A DNA stretch of 64,000 nucleotides from Oxyruncus cristatus (GCA_013399855.1 VXAY01002923.1:1-64000), one strand, 5' to 3'; shown: positions 25,280 through 40,070, counted from the first letter of the stretch. Notes: generated by a model not told the origin, from the sequence alone. Numbers and translations: made by a program.

Positions 25280-25465
25280 AATTCTTGACTGCGGATCTGA
25301 TGCAGCTGGAGCTGCAATAATCAAGTGGATTTCTGGTTTAACACTGACATCCTTTACCATTTGCTTGAGTGCCTGTGGTAGACTACACATGTAGTTAGGC
25401 AGGCAGTGGGCATATGTGTATGCAGGAACCCTGAATAGGGAGCAAAAAGCCAAAAAAGAGGACAC
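25078..25465 (-). other. Possible decayed coding remnant on the minus strand (competing reading)
   Basis: On the minus strand 25465-25256 reads a frame containing ALKQMVKDVSVKPEIHLIIA and then APAASDPQSRILMDDPI, which is less AT-biased than chance frames nearby. It stops at 25256-25258, while another frame of the same strand (25272-25078) continues with RYVAPAQFDKLSSSKP. A single frameshift near 25265 would connect them. A pyrimidine tract ending in CAG, acceptor-like, precedes the first frame at about 25460-25432. This competes with the plus-strand reading, and I cannot decide between them. Confidence 0.2.
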
Positions 25466-28400
25466 ATGGTATCCTGATTAAGTTCCCAGAGGATATTCTA
25501 AACTACTTCAATCTATGGGTCATTTATTTAAACTCTTGCTAAGAGTACACCCAAATAAGGGAGGTGTGATGTATAAACCACTAGCCCAAACTCCCTCTAG
25601 ACTGAGTGCTGGAATGAATTTATTCCACTTTGGCATGTCCATTTATCTGGATTCATTGCTATCACAATATTGAATCACTAGTACTTTTTAATCTTAGTGT
25701 TCTCAGAGTGGTGTCACTTTTTGGGGAGTTTGGAGTCTCAATGATTTCAATGCACTACTATTCTTGTGTGGAAGGAACTGAAGCGTCCAGATACACAGAA
25801 ACACTCAAAAACTGCCTGTGGTCTGAACATGTTAGATGCAGTTAGATGGGAAGCATATACATGTGTTAAATCACTGAAAATGCCCAGCACTTTAACTTCC
25901 GCCTGTTGAACTTCTGAACAAGCAGATAAATTAATGAATAGTTTTCAAGAGAGTAGAAGCAGAATAAGTATGACTTAGGGAAGTTTTTCTATGCTGCATC
26001 TTTTGTATCTAGTTCATCAAAGCCTGAGTCAGGTCACTAAGGTCCATAAACCACCATTATTCAGTTATGTAAATTAAGCTTATAGTCTGATTCCCATTCC
26101 TGGTGGGCTGGGTCACGGGAGTTATACTAACTGTTGCTAATGAAATATTTCAGTGTCTTGAGGATGTCAGTTCCTATTTTATTCCCAGACGGCAACCTTC
26201 TCAAAAATTAATGTGAGTTAAAAATTAAGGCAAAAATAATTTTTTTCTTGAGACTTTCTGGACAGAAGATATAAAAAACACATTAAGAAATTATGTGAGG
26301 GAGAATTCTGACAGATTTATCCTGTATATCCAGAATCATCTGATAGGAATAAAAACCTCATTTGTAAAACCATCAAAATGTTGTCAGTGTTTAGCAATGA
26401 TTACAAGTTAAACAGGGTGCTCCCAAACATCTAAAACCTGGTAAGAGTGATCAGCTATCACTTGAAGAGAACCCCTTACCTCAAAAAGGTAAAACCAGTT
26501 CCTCCTCAGAGTTTTGCTCTTTTTTATGAGTCTGAGAGCATATACAGCATATACACAGGGCCAATATATTTAACCAAAGCTAAAGATAAGATTACAGAAA
26601 AAGAGGTGAAAGTCATCTGGACATGAATAGTCAGAGATACAGCAGCTTCTGGAAAAGTTTGACTGTTCAGTATCACAAAAATGGTTGTCAAAATCTGGAC
26701 ACAGAAGATGTAATTGGCAAACCCTGGTTATCGAAAAGCATTTATGGTGAATACAACCCGAGCAGGGAAGCTGGTATCTGGTATCTATCCATTTACACTG
26801 GAACTTGCACAGTCCTGTAACTAAATGTGTTCTGCAAAGACATCATGGTTTTTTTATTTTATTTTTCAATCCGTTGAAATCCATCTGTTGCAGATTCCAG
26901 ATGGAACAGAAAGCTGCAGAATAAATGTGACTATACAGTTTATGAAGCAGACGTTTCTCATTTAGATTTATAAATGAATCATTCTTTGATTCTGGGAGAA
27001 GCTGGTGACTGTAAAGTTGAACTACTATGTTGTCAGGCTTAATGATCCACGTATTTAGGGAGACACTAGTCCTTTAATGGGCTGGAATCACTAAAACAGA
27101 GTTGTGAGGGACAGTGGCTGTTTAAGTACAGTATAGTAATGCCTTTCACTTCAGAACAAATAAAGGCTAGTGCAGCAGAGCACCATCAGTCACTGTGGCA
27201 TGTCACACAGGAACACAGGTGTTACAAGGGGTCTGTTTGCTGAACAGCCATATCCAAGTTATGTCACCGTAGGATATAGACAGTTACACACAAAGTAATT
27301 CACTGCATTATGAGGTAATGTTGTGTCCTTCCCAGAGGGAAGAAATTTTGTGATAAAGTGAATGACTGTGAAGGATCCTCCAGTGACAAAGGAAGCTGTT
27401 GCTTTTCAGCTCAAATTTAGGCTAACATAGGCATGACTTCAACCCTTAAAATATTTTACCCCCCATACAGGGGAAATGTTCCAGTGGTCTTACTCATCAA
27501 GAACAACAACATTCACTATTGGGATATTACTGCTTACCTCTGGATTCCTTTATGAGATGCATTACAATACTAACGTGAACTTTCTTTTCATGCAAGGGTT
27601 CTAATTAGCTCCATGTGCATTTGTGAAGGAAAAATCTTTGAAACGGAAAAATATCTTAGCCTCTGATACTAATGTAAGAGAAGACAAAAAATATCTTGAA
27701 GATTGTTCTAAAAGTTATTTCTTTTTTAAGCAACACAGTAAGAATTGAAATGAAAAGAGATTTTCCATGAAAGAGTTAGAGCAAGAAAGACATTTCTATC
27801 AAAGAAAAGGTTACTGAGAATGTATTTCTAAGCAACCCCAGGAAATTTTAAAGAGAGAAGTTAAATCCCAACAAAATTGGTAACCAATTTAGCCCCTGCT
27901 GAGAGTTTTGACTAGAGGATAGACAAAAACTTTTTTTTTTTTTTTTTCAGGTGGAGTCCACTGGGCTCTGTGTGAGCAAAAAAACGGAATTCCCTGTGTG
28001 GTGCTTTAGTCAAAGACCCTTATCAAAATCCTCTGGCAATCAAACTGCTCCCCAGACTTAAACATGGCAGTAAGAAAAGGGAGAAAAAGAACAGCACACT
28101 GTTTAGAAGAGGGCCATGGCGGTACTTGTTTTGGGTGTTTTTAAGGCTCACCACCAAGCATTCAACACCCACTATGCCCAATCAATCTTGCTCTGACATC
28201 TTCAACAATCAATTCTTGAAACTATCAGGATATCTTATTGCTTGGAAAGTGCATATTCCAGAAATAAAAATGGTGTGAACTAGCTCATTTATAGTCAGAA
28301 AAAACTCCACATATGCATTTTTGTTTCTGTGATTTTTACAGAAGTTTCATTGTTGTACAACACTGTGGGGGAGGCACCATCTTTCAGTTTTTCTCAAGGA

Positions 28401-31400
28401 TGTTATCAGTCCAGCGTGTTCCCAGTAATAGTGGCTGCACTGTGATCAAAAGAATTGAGGGACATGGGGGTATGTAGTTTCAGCATAACGGTGTGTTTCA
28501 GCACACTTACTGTTCCCTCAAGACAAGCATACAGCTGTTGCCAAAACATACCTGCTTATCTGGGAAGGGGGTAGAGGAACTTTCTTCTCCTTTGACACCT
28601 GAGTATCTGTCTCCAGCATGGAAAAGCAACTGTGTGTATTCAGAGCTAGGTTCTGTGTAGAGTTAAGCTATAGCTGTGTGTACATCCAGATACTGGAGTG
28701 AAGTAAATTTTTGTGTCTCCTAGCGTAAGCATAACCAGAACATATTACTATCTTAACCTGTTCTTTTTCTGATTCCTGTTGTCTAAACCTCTTATTTGAT
28801 AGAAGTCTACTCTTTAGCCTCTTTTGCTTTGAAATGATAGTCCCTATCACCTAACTGCAGTTATTCTTTAAGAATTCTTTAACTTCAGTAAATGTCACCC
28901 CTTTATTTTTCAGAACAGTGATAAGAAGAAAGAAACTCTGGACCTGAGCAAAGCTTTTTAGTCAGGATGGCACAAAGTATTCTCTTCATTAACAAGTATG
29001 GGCAGACCACAGCTGAATGTGAGGAAAAAAAATTGGTGGCCATTGGATAATTAGGAAGATTAGATAACCATTATTTAAAACAGAGAAGAAATGCAGTATA
29101 GAAGGACAACTTCAATGACAAGAAGTGAAAGACTAAAACAAGGGAGTGAATGCAGTATTGACTAGGATGAGATTCTGATAATGAATAGAATTAAAGATCA
29201 TAAACAGTGGAAAGAAATTCTGACAATAGGAATGTCTCAGGCAGAGATAAACACCTTGAACTGTGAAAGAGAGGTATCGCAGAGAATTACAGTTGCAATC
29301 CCTGGACAATCTGCAGTTGGGCTTTAAGATGCGGTTTAGGATTGTGTTAGTCTTTCTATGTGGCTTAAATAAGAAAGATATTTTTCTGCTGTAGGTGGAA
29401 TTAGTTGGGAGAGGTCCTGAACAGGTTTCCAAATTAAAAGGGAACTCACCTAAACATTTGTTGAATTAGAAAGTGTAATTATTTTGAAGCATATTTGTTG
29501 ATTCTCCGTTTTCAAGAAACTCCCTCTGTACCAGAGAAATCAGGAACTCTAGTTTCAGTGAAAAGGTACTGACTGAGGTACTTACTCAGCTCAGTCTAAA
29601 GGACAATACTTAGGCTTTATCTAATGGAGGCAGACATAAGTCATACAGGAGAGAGACTTTGGCCTGGACTGTACAGTGTCGTCCTGTACTGGTGGACCTT
29701 GACACATTCTAAGTTACATATTTAAGCAAATATGAATAGATGCTCGTTGAGATGTTTAAACATCCTTTGATTATACATTTTATTTTGGCTGGAATGGAGT
29801 AGGGAGTGTTTGTGCAAGAGAATTGCATGGCAGAATTGGTAAACTTGTAACATGCAAAAGAGGAGCAGGGCAGTTGTCTGGGAAAAGATATAATGGCAGC
29901 ACCAAACTGATTTTCTGTGAGTTCTGTTGAAGAAAGAAATCTCTCCTCTGACTGAAGATAATTAGACGGGACTGGATTAGACAATGAATATTTTCCACAG
30001 CTGCTGCAGTTTTCAGGTCATGAGTTTACTTGCAATTTTCTGTGTATTGGAGGCTGAAGATGCATAAACAGCTAGAAAAGTGGTTATAACAATGAACCTG
30101 AGAGTGAATAGAAATCTCAAGTCCTATGGTGTTGGAAGCACTGGGAAGTCATGTTGATGACTTTAAAAAAAAGTTTGTTAATTATTTCTTTAGACTTCAC
30201 AAAAATAAGTCACATTTGTTTTCTGTTGCTCTTTTAAACAGGTGCAAATAAACTTGTTCATAAATGTTGACTGTTATGGTAGACTTTTGGATGTTGAAAG
30301 CCATGCAGTGTGCAAGAAAGTGCAGCAAACCACTAGATATCATTATACATATCAACTACTCAGATTTTGAGAAAATTTATGGATTTGTCTTTATTCCTGT
30401 GATTAAGAGGCTGGGCCCTGTTAATTCCTTCTTTTTGCTACTTTTTAACTTAAGGAAGTGAAAATTTTTTTTTAATTCATGAAGCGGTGAAAGAGAGTAT
30501 AAAAAGCAGAGATTAAAAAAAAGCATCATCCTTTAGATTTCATTTTATTGAAGAAGATTTGAACAGCTGGCATATTTGAACAGAAAATATTACATTTCTT
30601 ATGAAAATAAATTTTACCCCAGGCAAACACTGTACTACTTGATAATCACCATTTTTATTAACATTACAGAAAGAATATTTTAATGTGGATTTTAAATATA
30701 ATGGATTAATTTAGTAAAATTTAAAGATGTCATTATTAATTTAAAATATTAAAAGGGAATTAAGAAGTTTATACTTTCCCTTTTATTTTAACAGAAAAGG
30801 GTCCATTTAAACATTTTATTTCTCTGGACCCATATTTCAAGCATAGAATTGAGGTACAGTATTTTTGGCATTTGACCTTTGATAAATACAGGAAAACCAA
30901 CAGTCTCTGAATATTAAACCAGGGCCAGACAAGGTTTCATTTGAATAAAGTGAAATAAAACACCAAAACACACAAAAGGAAGACCTGATATTGGCTTAAG
31001 ACAGTAAGAAAGTGTTCAGAACAGGTCATACTTGGTCCTGATACTCTCTTTGAATAACAAGAAGGGAACTTAATTCCTCTAATAGTATGATATGATCTTT
31101 ACTGCGTAGAAAAATAAAATATTTTGCTGTCTTTGCAAGAGGTCCTGATTCAGCACCACTGATTCCAGCAATAAGATACACAGCCTGTCTTTCCTACCTA
31201 TCAACAAATTGATGGCAAGGCTACTTGAACTTTACGGGTTTTCTGCAGTAACACTGAATTGAATTTTCAATAAATTTCAGAAGGAAATTTTATTTCTATG
31301 TTTATGTCTTAGGCTGATACACAATTTTCAGTCATTAGTCATTTAAACTGGCTGCATCTTTTTCATCAGTTTATTTTATTCCTTTACAGATTTTTGAATC

Positions 31401-34400
31401 AGTGCTGGTTCATGCAAATGTACCTTTATTGCTCTCTTTTCTTTGAATTTCTAAAGTTTATTGTAAAAAGATTAGTGCAATAAGCCTGCAAGGAAAACAG
31501 CATTGCTATTATGTTTTCCCAATGGACATGTAATATCCTACTGAATCTGCAAGACTCATTTCTTCTTATTCCTAGCTTTCGTGAAAATAGTTCTGTGATT
31601 TCTACAAAGACAGAAAAGCCCAGATTCCTTCCTCCTAAGTTAAGGCATTTAACTGAAATAAACACATATATGGACTTAGTCACCTTAGATTCTTGTAGAC
31701 AATAGAAAGTACTGTCTCCTCTCTCCAGAAGATGTTGTAGCTCTTCCAAGACCTACATTTAATTTTGGAAGAGACACGGAATCAGAGTGGTCTCGATTTA
31801 TCTTGTCCACATTTTTCTCTTCTATGCAAGAAAATGAATATCTGCTGGGCTGAGATTGTGGGATTGATTTAATTCCAGAACATTCTACACAAAAATAGCA
31901 AAGACCTATGATGAAGATGTCCAGTCGTGAAGTTTGAAATAAACTGGCACATTACTGGTATTATTTTGGGACCTTATTTTCCTTAGGCACATCACAGGCT
32001 TCCTTTATAATTAATAGAAAGAAATAGTGATTTTTAGAATTTGATACCTCATAAATATGGGGGGTTTGATGCATAATTAGATAGATTGATGCCATTTGTT
32101 TTATTTCATAAGTTTCTTCTATATCAACAGAGACTGGGCAAAGTTGGAGATCTGACACTAGTCAAAATGGATTACTGCTCTCAGCTGTTGCAAGAATTCT
32201 TTGTCTAAAAAAGCTATGTTACTTGCTTATTCAAATTATGGATTTATCCAGACCTAGGGATTCCTGTCAGATCAGAATGGCTTGCTTCTTGCGAGGTTCC
32301 CTCCTACTATATGGAGAAAATCAAGTCTATAGATATTGTCTGATGTATATTGCAGAGGAGTCAGTTTATAAGCCTTGGAATGAGACGTTGGAACATTACT
32401 CTCTTCAAGACTGGGTTTTTGGTGTCTTTCAGTCTCTACACATGATACACAAATCAGCTTTTATCCTGAATTAAACATCCAAGTAATAAAAATATTTTGT
32501 TGTAAAATAACCATCTAAATATAAGATCTCCTGTGATATAACAGTGTATGAAACTACATTTTAATAGATTGATGAAAGGCAATTCTTAAAGAGCTTTTAC
32601 AAGACAAAATTATAATTATTTTAAAAAATTTTAATGACAAATGGGGAGCACTACTGAGTTTAATTTGCCTTGATGTAATTCCAGTTACAAAATGTGAGAC
32701 ATGATTTAGACACATGACAAATTTCCTCTCTATCCCACTATTTAGCACAATCATTTGCATTTCACTGAGATGACCATCTCTTTCCAAGAACACTTTATAA
32801 AAGGAAAACTTGATGATGAGATTTCCCATTTTCTTTGAAGAAGGGAGTGTTCTAGAGTTAAACATACAATGGGTCCTCAGCACAGAACTCAGTGCTCATT
32901 CTCAGCAAAATCAGTGATCATTCTCGGGCATTTCTTTATACTTACTCCTTAACTAATATCATCTTATAAAATGTAAATTCATCAAGCTTTAGATTTTTTT
33001 CTGCAGTCTTATATAATACAATGGAGTAATCTGCAACATATCTATCCAAACTATTTAAAGTACACAGCATCTCCTTAAAATAAAATTATACTTATTTGCT
33101 GATAAGTGCAACAAAAACATCTCAGTCATTCTACAAAAATATCTACTCTGTTCGAGCGGTTGACCATGAAAATGAAGCATGATAAAATTAGAGCAGAGAT
33201 TCAATTAGTAGCAGTTGTTTGCATTTGAAACATTTTAAGCTCCATTGATTTGCTGTTTGATTTTATACTGGTATCTTTACAAAAAGTCTGTCACAATACT
33301 GAAAATCAAAATAAAATCCAGCCCTATTTATCCATTGCTCAATAGGAGAACCTCTTTGGGATCCCACATTTTGAGGCAAAGATGTAGGAAAGTATTTGCA
33401 TTTAAGATCAGGGTTTTCACACTTGATGCCTCGGGAACGTGATCACTGATCAATGAGCAGGAGAATCACCTCCATGGCCCCCCTTCATGTTAATAGTAGT
33501 ATCTAGGATAAAATCCCTTTGCATTAGTGTCTCAAAAGACTAATTAATGCTACCATCATCCTTAATTTTTGCCACCTACATGTTTCACAGCCACTGACTC
33601 AACTGATTCACAGCACGGGCTGGCTATTTGTTTTCACCTTACTTGGATCATGTTAAGCAAGTAGATGATCTATCCACAGGGGCCTTAGGAGAGCACCTAA
33701 ACTGTGTGTTGATAAGATGATTTAAGAAAACAAAACCATTGAAATTTCAACATAAAAACAACGCTCTGTACATGCTCATTACCTAATGCTAAGACAGACC
33801 AGGGGTGTAATCTCTTGCCTTGATTGCTTTCATGGCAATATAGCTTGCTTGACTTCAACAGTATAGACTCTTTTGCACATTTCTTAAAATCAGAGTAGAA
33901 ACATGTTGATTTTTTTTACATTTTTAATTTTATCTTGTGCTTGGCCATGTTGCAGGTGTCATAAAATGTTACTTTCCAACTTCTCTCAAAGGTAACTACC
34001 AATTTCAAGTCATTATCTCCTGGTGCATGAAAACTGAAAAGGAGAATAGAAAAGACACACAATACGACTCTATTTTTATGTTGTAAACAACATGATTACT
34101 CTTCCCTTTTCCATGACAGATTCAATAAATGTTGATTGAATTATCTAGTATTAGCTGAAGTGGACGTGAACAAAATAAGCAATAAGAATCCACAGTAAGA
34201 ATCAATGGAAATGATTTATTTCCTGGTGATCAAATCAAATAAAAGGGAGGATCAAATTAGCTAGTGATCACATTAAGTGGAAATCATTGTACTAGTATGC
34301 TCTTTCCTCTAAGCTGCTGTCAATAGTCACATAAATACACAGTGGCAAAAAATCTTTTTCCTTTGTTTATTTCCACTGAACCTGAAGCGCTGCATACCTC

Positions 34401-36495
34401 TGCCGAGAATTACACACACAACTACCAAACCAGAATTGCCAAAATAGATGCCTTCTGAACACACAAAAAGTATCCTACAGTTATTTTATGAATAGAACAC
34501 CCCCTTATTCCCTACTTTGTACTAACAAATCCACTATTTTCCAGGTTCTGAGAGCAAACAATAAGCATTGCAGAATCCTCTGAAATCTAACAGATTTGAG
34601 ATATCTACAGAAGTGCCCAAATCCATAATTCTAGAACAAAATCATTACAAAAACTGTAACAAACTGATTTTATATGCTCTCAGAACAAATCGTAGATATC
34701 CATTAGGATCCCTATGGTGTTATCCAGCCAAGGCTTGGCTGTCCATGTGAAGCCAGAATTCTGATTGTAATCCGGAATCAGCTTGTGGTTAATGCTAGCT
34801 TTGAAAGATACCCAGTTATACAAACAGAAGTGCCAGGCTGTGAAAGCTTGTGATATTTGATATTCAAAAAATTTAACTAATGAAATAACCTGTAAAATTT
34901 TAACATAGTTTTCAGTCTGATACTGCCTCCTCCTGCATCTTTAGTCTTAACATCGGAAGCTAAATTACTTTTAATTTGGTCTTGACATCTAATGCCTGGT
35001 TGGTTTATAATTTTGCACAGAAGTGAGATAAACTTCACAGTTCTTTGCCCAAATAAATTTCTACAGAGTAGAATACAGATACAGACAAGCAATCCAGGCA
35101 CAGATATTAACTCCACAGACCACACAAGACTGTTAGTCTTCCCTTAAGGAGGTTTTATTATCACAAAAGATACACATAGACAAACCTGTAGTCTTTTCTC
35201 CAGTCCTTTAGAAACACCAGACTTGAGTGTGGATGTAGCATTGACTGGAAAGAATGCAGAAAAATTGATTTGAGGCAGGCTGTTTATTTGGGAAAAGTCA
35301 TGGGCAGAGAAATGCTGGATCTGTGGGGAACAATCATGGAAAAACAGAGAGAAAGGGGAATAAAAGAGGCAGTCACATCTAAGCATTCACAAGACATTTT
35401 TATGAGTGAAATTTTTCTGTGGTCTCTACTCTGTGTGTGTGCATTTGTGTACAAGAAGCTTTCTGACTTCAAGGAAGAAAAACTGGAAAGTTGTTCAGGC
35501 AGTCTGGGAGATACTGAGGAGAACACAGGTCTATGGGCAAGCTACTGTAGAGATCTGTGTGTTTCTGCGAGACAGGAGCAAACATCAAGCTAGACTAGCC
35601 AGTAGATATGACATGAGATCTGGGGAATTAGCTAATGGGAAGTCTGGGCCTGCTACAAAATGCTCTGTGTAAGGATATGTGTGTGGGGGGCTTAAGATCT
35701 GCTGGCAATCTTTGAGTTTGGTTCAGTGGAAAGTTAGAGTAAGATGGGGACATTTGGTCTTCTTCCATTCAGTTCCAATTGTGATCAGGCTAATTTAAAT
35801 TCATGTAAAGCTCTAAAGGCATTGTTCTCATGTTGGGATCATTCTGCTGCTTTTGTACAGAGTGTGTATATAGCATACAGAGAGTAGGTGTGCTCAGTCT
35901 CACTGTAGGCTGGACCTGGGCACCAGGAACTGCAGCACCCTCATGCGTAGCAGACCAGGAACGAGCACTGTGTGCCTTAAGTCTAGTTAATTTGTTTCGG
36001 TGTACTGAGAGGAGAAATCATGCTGGTGTAACTTGGAACATCCTGTTGGTGCACTAGGTTTGGCCACTAGCTAGCACCCTGCACAATCTAATTCTGAAAA
36101 AAAATCAGTTGGAAAAAAGATAGAGAGTGCCAATGAAAACGCCACTCATTTTCCTGTAGATATTCCACTGTTTAAAAATAAAAAAAATAAAGTCCTCCCC
36201 AGGTCATTTGTAGCAGTCATTGTTTATGAGGAAGGTGATAGAAGCTTTATAAACATCCTTAAAACATTTTGGCATGTTAGGACATTTTTTTTCCTATTTT
36301 TCAGATAAGGGACTGGGATTTAATTGTCACACAGGAAACGTGTTGTGGAAAAGGAACTGAGCTAGTCTTTTAAGAAACTCATTCAGAAAAACGGATTCAA
36401 AATAACTGATCACCTAAACTGCAGTCTAACTTCTCAGGTACAAAAGAATCTGTTTTTCCTCTGCTGTTCTTTGTTACCTTTGACATAGAGAAATC

Positions 36496-36539
36496 AAATA
36501 TGGCTGTGGTAAATATGGCTGTGGTAAATATGCTGTTGC
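36496..36539. repeat. 15-bp tandem repeat, about 3 units
   Basis: AAATATGGCTGTGGT occurs twice exactly (36496-36510 and 36511-36525). A third, altered unit follows from 36526. Confidence 0.9.
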
Positions 36540-39489
36540 AACATTCCTACATCTTCAAACATTCAGAGTCAAGCATACCACTGTGTACATCATCAAAGGC
36601 TGATTTACACAGCTGAGTTTCTAGCTCCTAAGGAGAAAAGCAGTGGGAAGAATGTTCTAATTAGCATTCAAAAGTTGATCAAAATAGCAAATATGTTTCT
36701 AGAACAGCTGATTTAAATAACTTGTAATTGAAGATGCCCATTTCCAGAGCTTGAGGGGTTGTAATAAAAGTGAGAATAAATGAAAGAAAACAAAAACAAA
36801 GCAAGCATTACACATGCAACTAATTCTTCATGTTCAGAATAGCAGGAAATTATTCTCTCTTCTGAACTGTCATTTATTGCTAGGTTACTGGAAATGAACT
36901 TTTCAGTAAGGATTAGCTAATGTAAGGATTTTTTTACAGCAGTCTGCATAGAGTGAAGGTGATATGGTAAGAGCTTACGTTTTGCTCTTACACTGGACTG
37001 ATATGCAGTTTCCTTCTCTGCCCTCATCACTCCTTTCGATTTGGTGTTGTGACCATTTGTTGGGTATTTAACAGACTTTAATCACAGGTCATGAGGCCAT
37101 ATTTTTCCAAGCAAGACTCGTTCCATGGGGAGCAAACCTTGGAGTGGATAAAACTGTTCTGATAGCCTTCTTTTGCTTTTACTGTTTAACTCCTTCAGCA
37201 GACTCTAAGTATCATGAAACAGTCTCCTCAATTCCCTGAGTGAGTAAGTCATATGAAGACTCACCTGGGTAGGTTAGGGACACACATTTCAGTATCTAGC
37301 TATTTCAACTGTTAGAGTGGATTTCCTACATGCACACTGAAACAGGAAATTGGAATTTTCTATTATTCCATGCAGAGACAGAACAAGAAATGACCCAAAT
37401 CTTCACTGCAGGTTTGAAGGTGGTGTAGGGGCAACATCACAAAAGGATTAACATGAATATTTGTTCAAATGAACTTTTTTCCAGTGCATGCCTCCTTTTA
37501 ATGATGTCTTTCAAATGGACAGGACATTCAGGGCTGAGTGCTTTTCTAGCATGAATCTATGAAGAGAGGCAATCTGAGTGAAAATAACTCCCATTTTCAT
37601 CAATGAGCAGAAAGTAGGAAATATGGGAAATTGTGATGCAAAGGACAGGGTCCACTTTCCCCTTGTAATGTGCTTGATACAGAGGAAATTAAGTGAGCCA
37701 GGCAAAGATCTAACATGTAAGCAGGGACTTCTTGTGCGAATGTATGCACTGCAACTAAACTGATGCAGTTTTGCTGAAGTAATTTGCAAGGGCTTGCACT
37801 AAGGTCTTCAATTTTTACTCTGTGACTGGCTGCTAAATACCATGGTAGCAAATTTATTTTAGGGATGATAGCTTAAACAGTATTTACAGGACACAGAACC
37901 AATATTTTAAACACATTTAAAATACTGCCTTTCTCATAACTCTCCCAGATATAGTCAAACCACAGCTCTTTTCCTAAACTATATTCTAAGACCAGTTACA
38001 CTGAGAAGATAAACAATGTATATTTGTAATGCAAATAAACCACAAAATATAAGTGCATAATACAAAAGGAGATTTAGGTAATCACTCGATGTATTTGCTA
38101 TGAATTATTAATTTAGGCACCATTTAAATTAAGATTTTATAGGTGTGAAAAATTAGGCAGTTTGGTTTTTTTTCTTTTTTTCTTCTCCTTTCGGAAGAGC
38201 TCCGTTACCTCAGAGGGATGCAGAAAGTATTTGCAAAACAAACCTAAAAGCAGTAGCAACGAGCCAGAAGTGTAAGGAAATTTTCAGAAAGAAACCTGTT
38301 ATGAAATGTGCTGAGTTTGTAGGTCAAGTATCTTCAGAAATACGTGCTTCAAAGAGGCATCCAGATGTCACAGCACTGATGAGAAATTATCCATTTCTTT
38401 TGCTGGAGACCATTCACTGTGGTCACATATCTCTTAAACACTGACCATTCCACACACATTTTGCTGTAAACTCTTTTATGTCCCACCATTGCCACTGAAG
38501 ACCTTACAAAGGAAAATGGTGGTTCTGGAACCATGCCCAGTCATTCCTTGGAAAACTGACAATTGTCTGTCCCAAAGCAGTGTGAGAAAATCTTCTGGCA
38601 ATCTACCCCAATAAATAATAGAGTTCCATGTCTGGGAATGTTCCCTAGCACTCTCACATCTGCTAGCAGAGATACAACTAAGGAAGACTAGAAAAGACTG
38701 TAACATCTGCTGCCTTTCTTGTGAAGAAGAAAGAATGAAGAAAGACCAGAGGTGTGATTGACTCAATATAAATCAGTGAGTGAAGGATGTGAAGGACGGA
38801 ACAACAGACATGTCAGGCTCCTGTGACCTGAGATGTTAAGCAATAGCCCATGTTTTTTTAACCGTAATCAGTCTGAGATCCTTCTGCCATCTGACCTGAG
38901 CAGAACCAATGCTCTGTTGGTGCTAAACTCTATACATTCAAATAAATCAATACATACTTTACCTGGAAGACTTAATCACGTAAACAGGCAAGACTAATAA
39001 AATGGAGTAGAAAGAAATTACTTTCTCCATTTAACATGTGGAGAACTTAAGTCACAGCGAAGTTCAATTTTAGACTCAGTCTAGGCAGAAATCAGAAACA
39101 TAATCACAAAATTCTACATTCTACACCAGGAACTTAATCAGATGATCAAATTTTTCTTGAAAAAGAGGAGGAAAATACTGCTATGCCCATTGAATAAATT
39201 CATTACTATACAATGAATCACAGTTCTAATACAATAATAAAGGCACAAATCTTTTAACAGAACATGTACCCCCAATCCCCCCCCCCAGTGTAAATCATAG
39301 AAACCTTGATGTGATACCAATTATGATAGAATTTATTGAAAACTCTCTTCCTGAGCAAGTCTATCAAAAACATTCAAGAGCATTTCACAAGTAGATTAGG
39401 CTGCATTTTGGTAACATGAAAAACAGTATTTCTCAGGAGCCTGTATGCATTCTCAAAGAAGTGCCAAGCATATTAAGACACTTAGCTAG

Positions 39490-39494
39490 CAGCC
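39490..39494. repeat. Left target-site duplication of solo LTR
   Basis: CAGCC directly precedes the LTR and pairs with CAACC at 40071-40075, four of five bases identical. The single difference is a G/A transition. Confidence 0.6.
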
Positions 39495-40070
39495 TGTGCT
39501 GGTTTTGACTGGAATAGAGGTAATTTTCTTCAAAGTAGCTGGTATGGGGCTGTATTTTGGATTTGTGCTGAACACAGTGTTCATAAATACAGGAATTTTT
39601 TAGTTGTTGCTGAACAGTGCTCACACAGAGTCAGCTTCTGTTTCTTGCTCCAACCCACCAGCAAGGAGGCTGGGGGTGCACAAGCAGTTGGGAGGGGATA
39701 CAACTGGGAAAGCTGATTTGAGCTGGTCCAAGGGTTACCCCATATTGTATGGTATCGTGCCTAGCATACAGAGCTGGGGGAAGAAAGAGCAGGTGGGGGG
39801 AATGTTTGGAGTAATGGTGTTTGTTTTTCCAAGTAACATTACGTGTGATAGACATCTGCTTTGCTGGGACTGCCCATGGGAAGTTGTGAATTAATTCCTT
39901 GTTTTGCTTAGCTTGCAAGCATGACTTCAGCTCTACCTCCTAAATTGTCTTTATCTCAACCCACAAGTTTTCTCTCTTTTGCCTTTCCAGTTCTCTCCCC
40001 CATCCTGCTGTTGGGGAGTGGGTGAGAGGCTGTGTGGTGCCTGGCTGCCGCCTGGGTTTACACCATGACA
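39495..40070 (+). mobile_element. Solo LTR of an avian endogenous retrovirus, plus strand
   Basis: The block starts TGTGCTGGTTTTG and ends CCATGACA, giving TG...CA ends as in retroviral LTRs. It follows, from memory, an LTR common in bird genomes over its whole length of about 576 bp. The AGCTGGTATGGGGCTGTATT region lies near the start, a TATA-like position is degraded to CATACA at 39765-39770, and a run TCTTTATCTCAACCCACAAG lies in the 3' third (39949-39968). The five bases before it (CAGCC, 39490-39494) and after it (CAACC, 40071-40075) match at four positions, which looks like a 5-bp target duplication with one later change. A 5-bp duplication is usual for class III (ERVL-like) elements. 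There is no internal viral sequence on either side, so it is a solo LTR left by recombination. Confidence 0.88.

Larger units (their letters stand above)
25466..39494. other. Long unannotated AT-rich stretch
   Basis: In these 14 kb I recognise no gene, LINE or LTR. It contains many short A/T runs (T17 at 27931-27947), a small 15-bp tandem repeat at 36496 (listed separately) and a C10 run at 39277-39286. Open frames reach 109 codons at most (32554-32883, minus) and have chance-like composition. It may contain conserved regulatory elements, which cannot be seen without comparison between species. Confidence 0.5.

Noticed and set aside
39020..39080. A MIR/SINE-like string (CTCCATTTAACATGTGGAGAAC with a later AAGTCACAG)
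   Set aside because: The resemblance to the MIR core is short and imperfect, with no supporting flanks. Similar weak strings at 9225-9260 and 36290-36330 show it is not specific.
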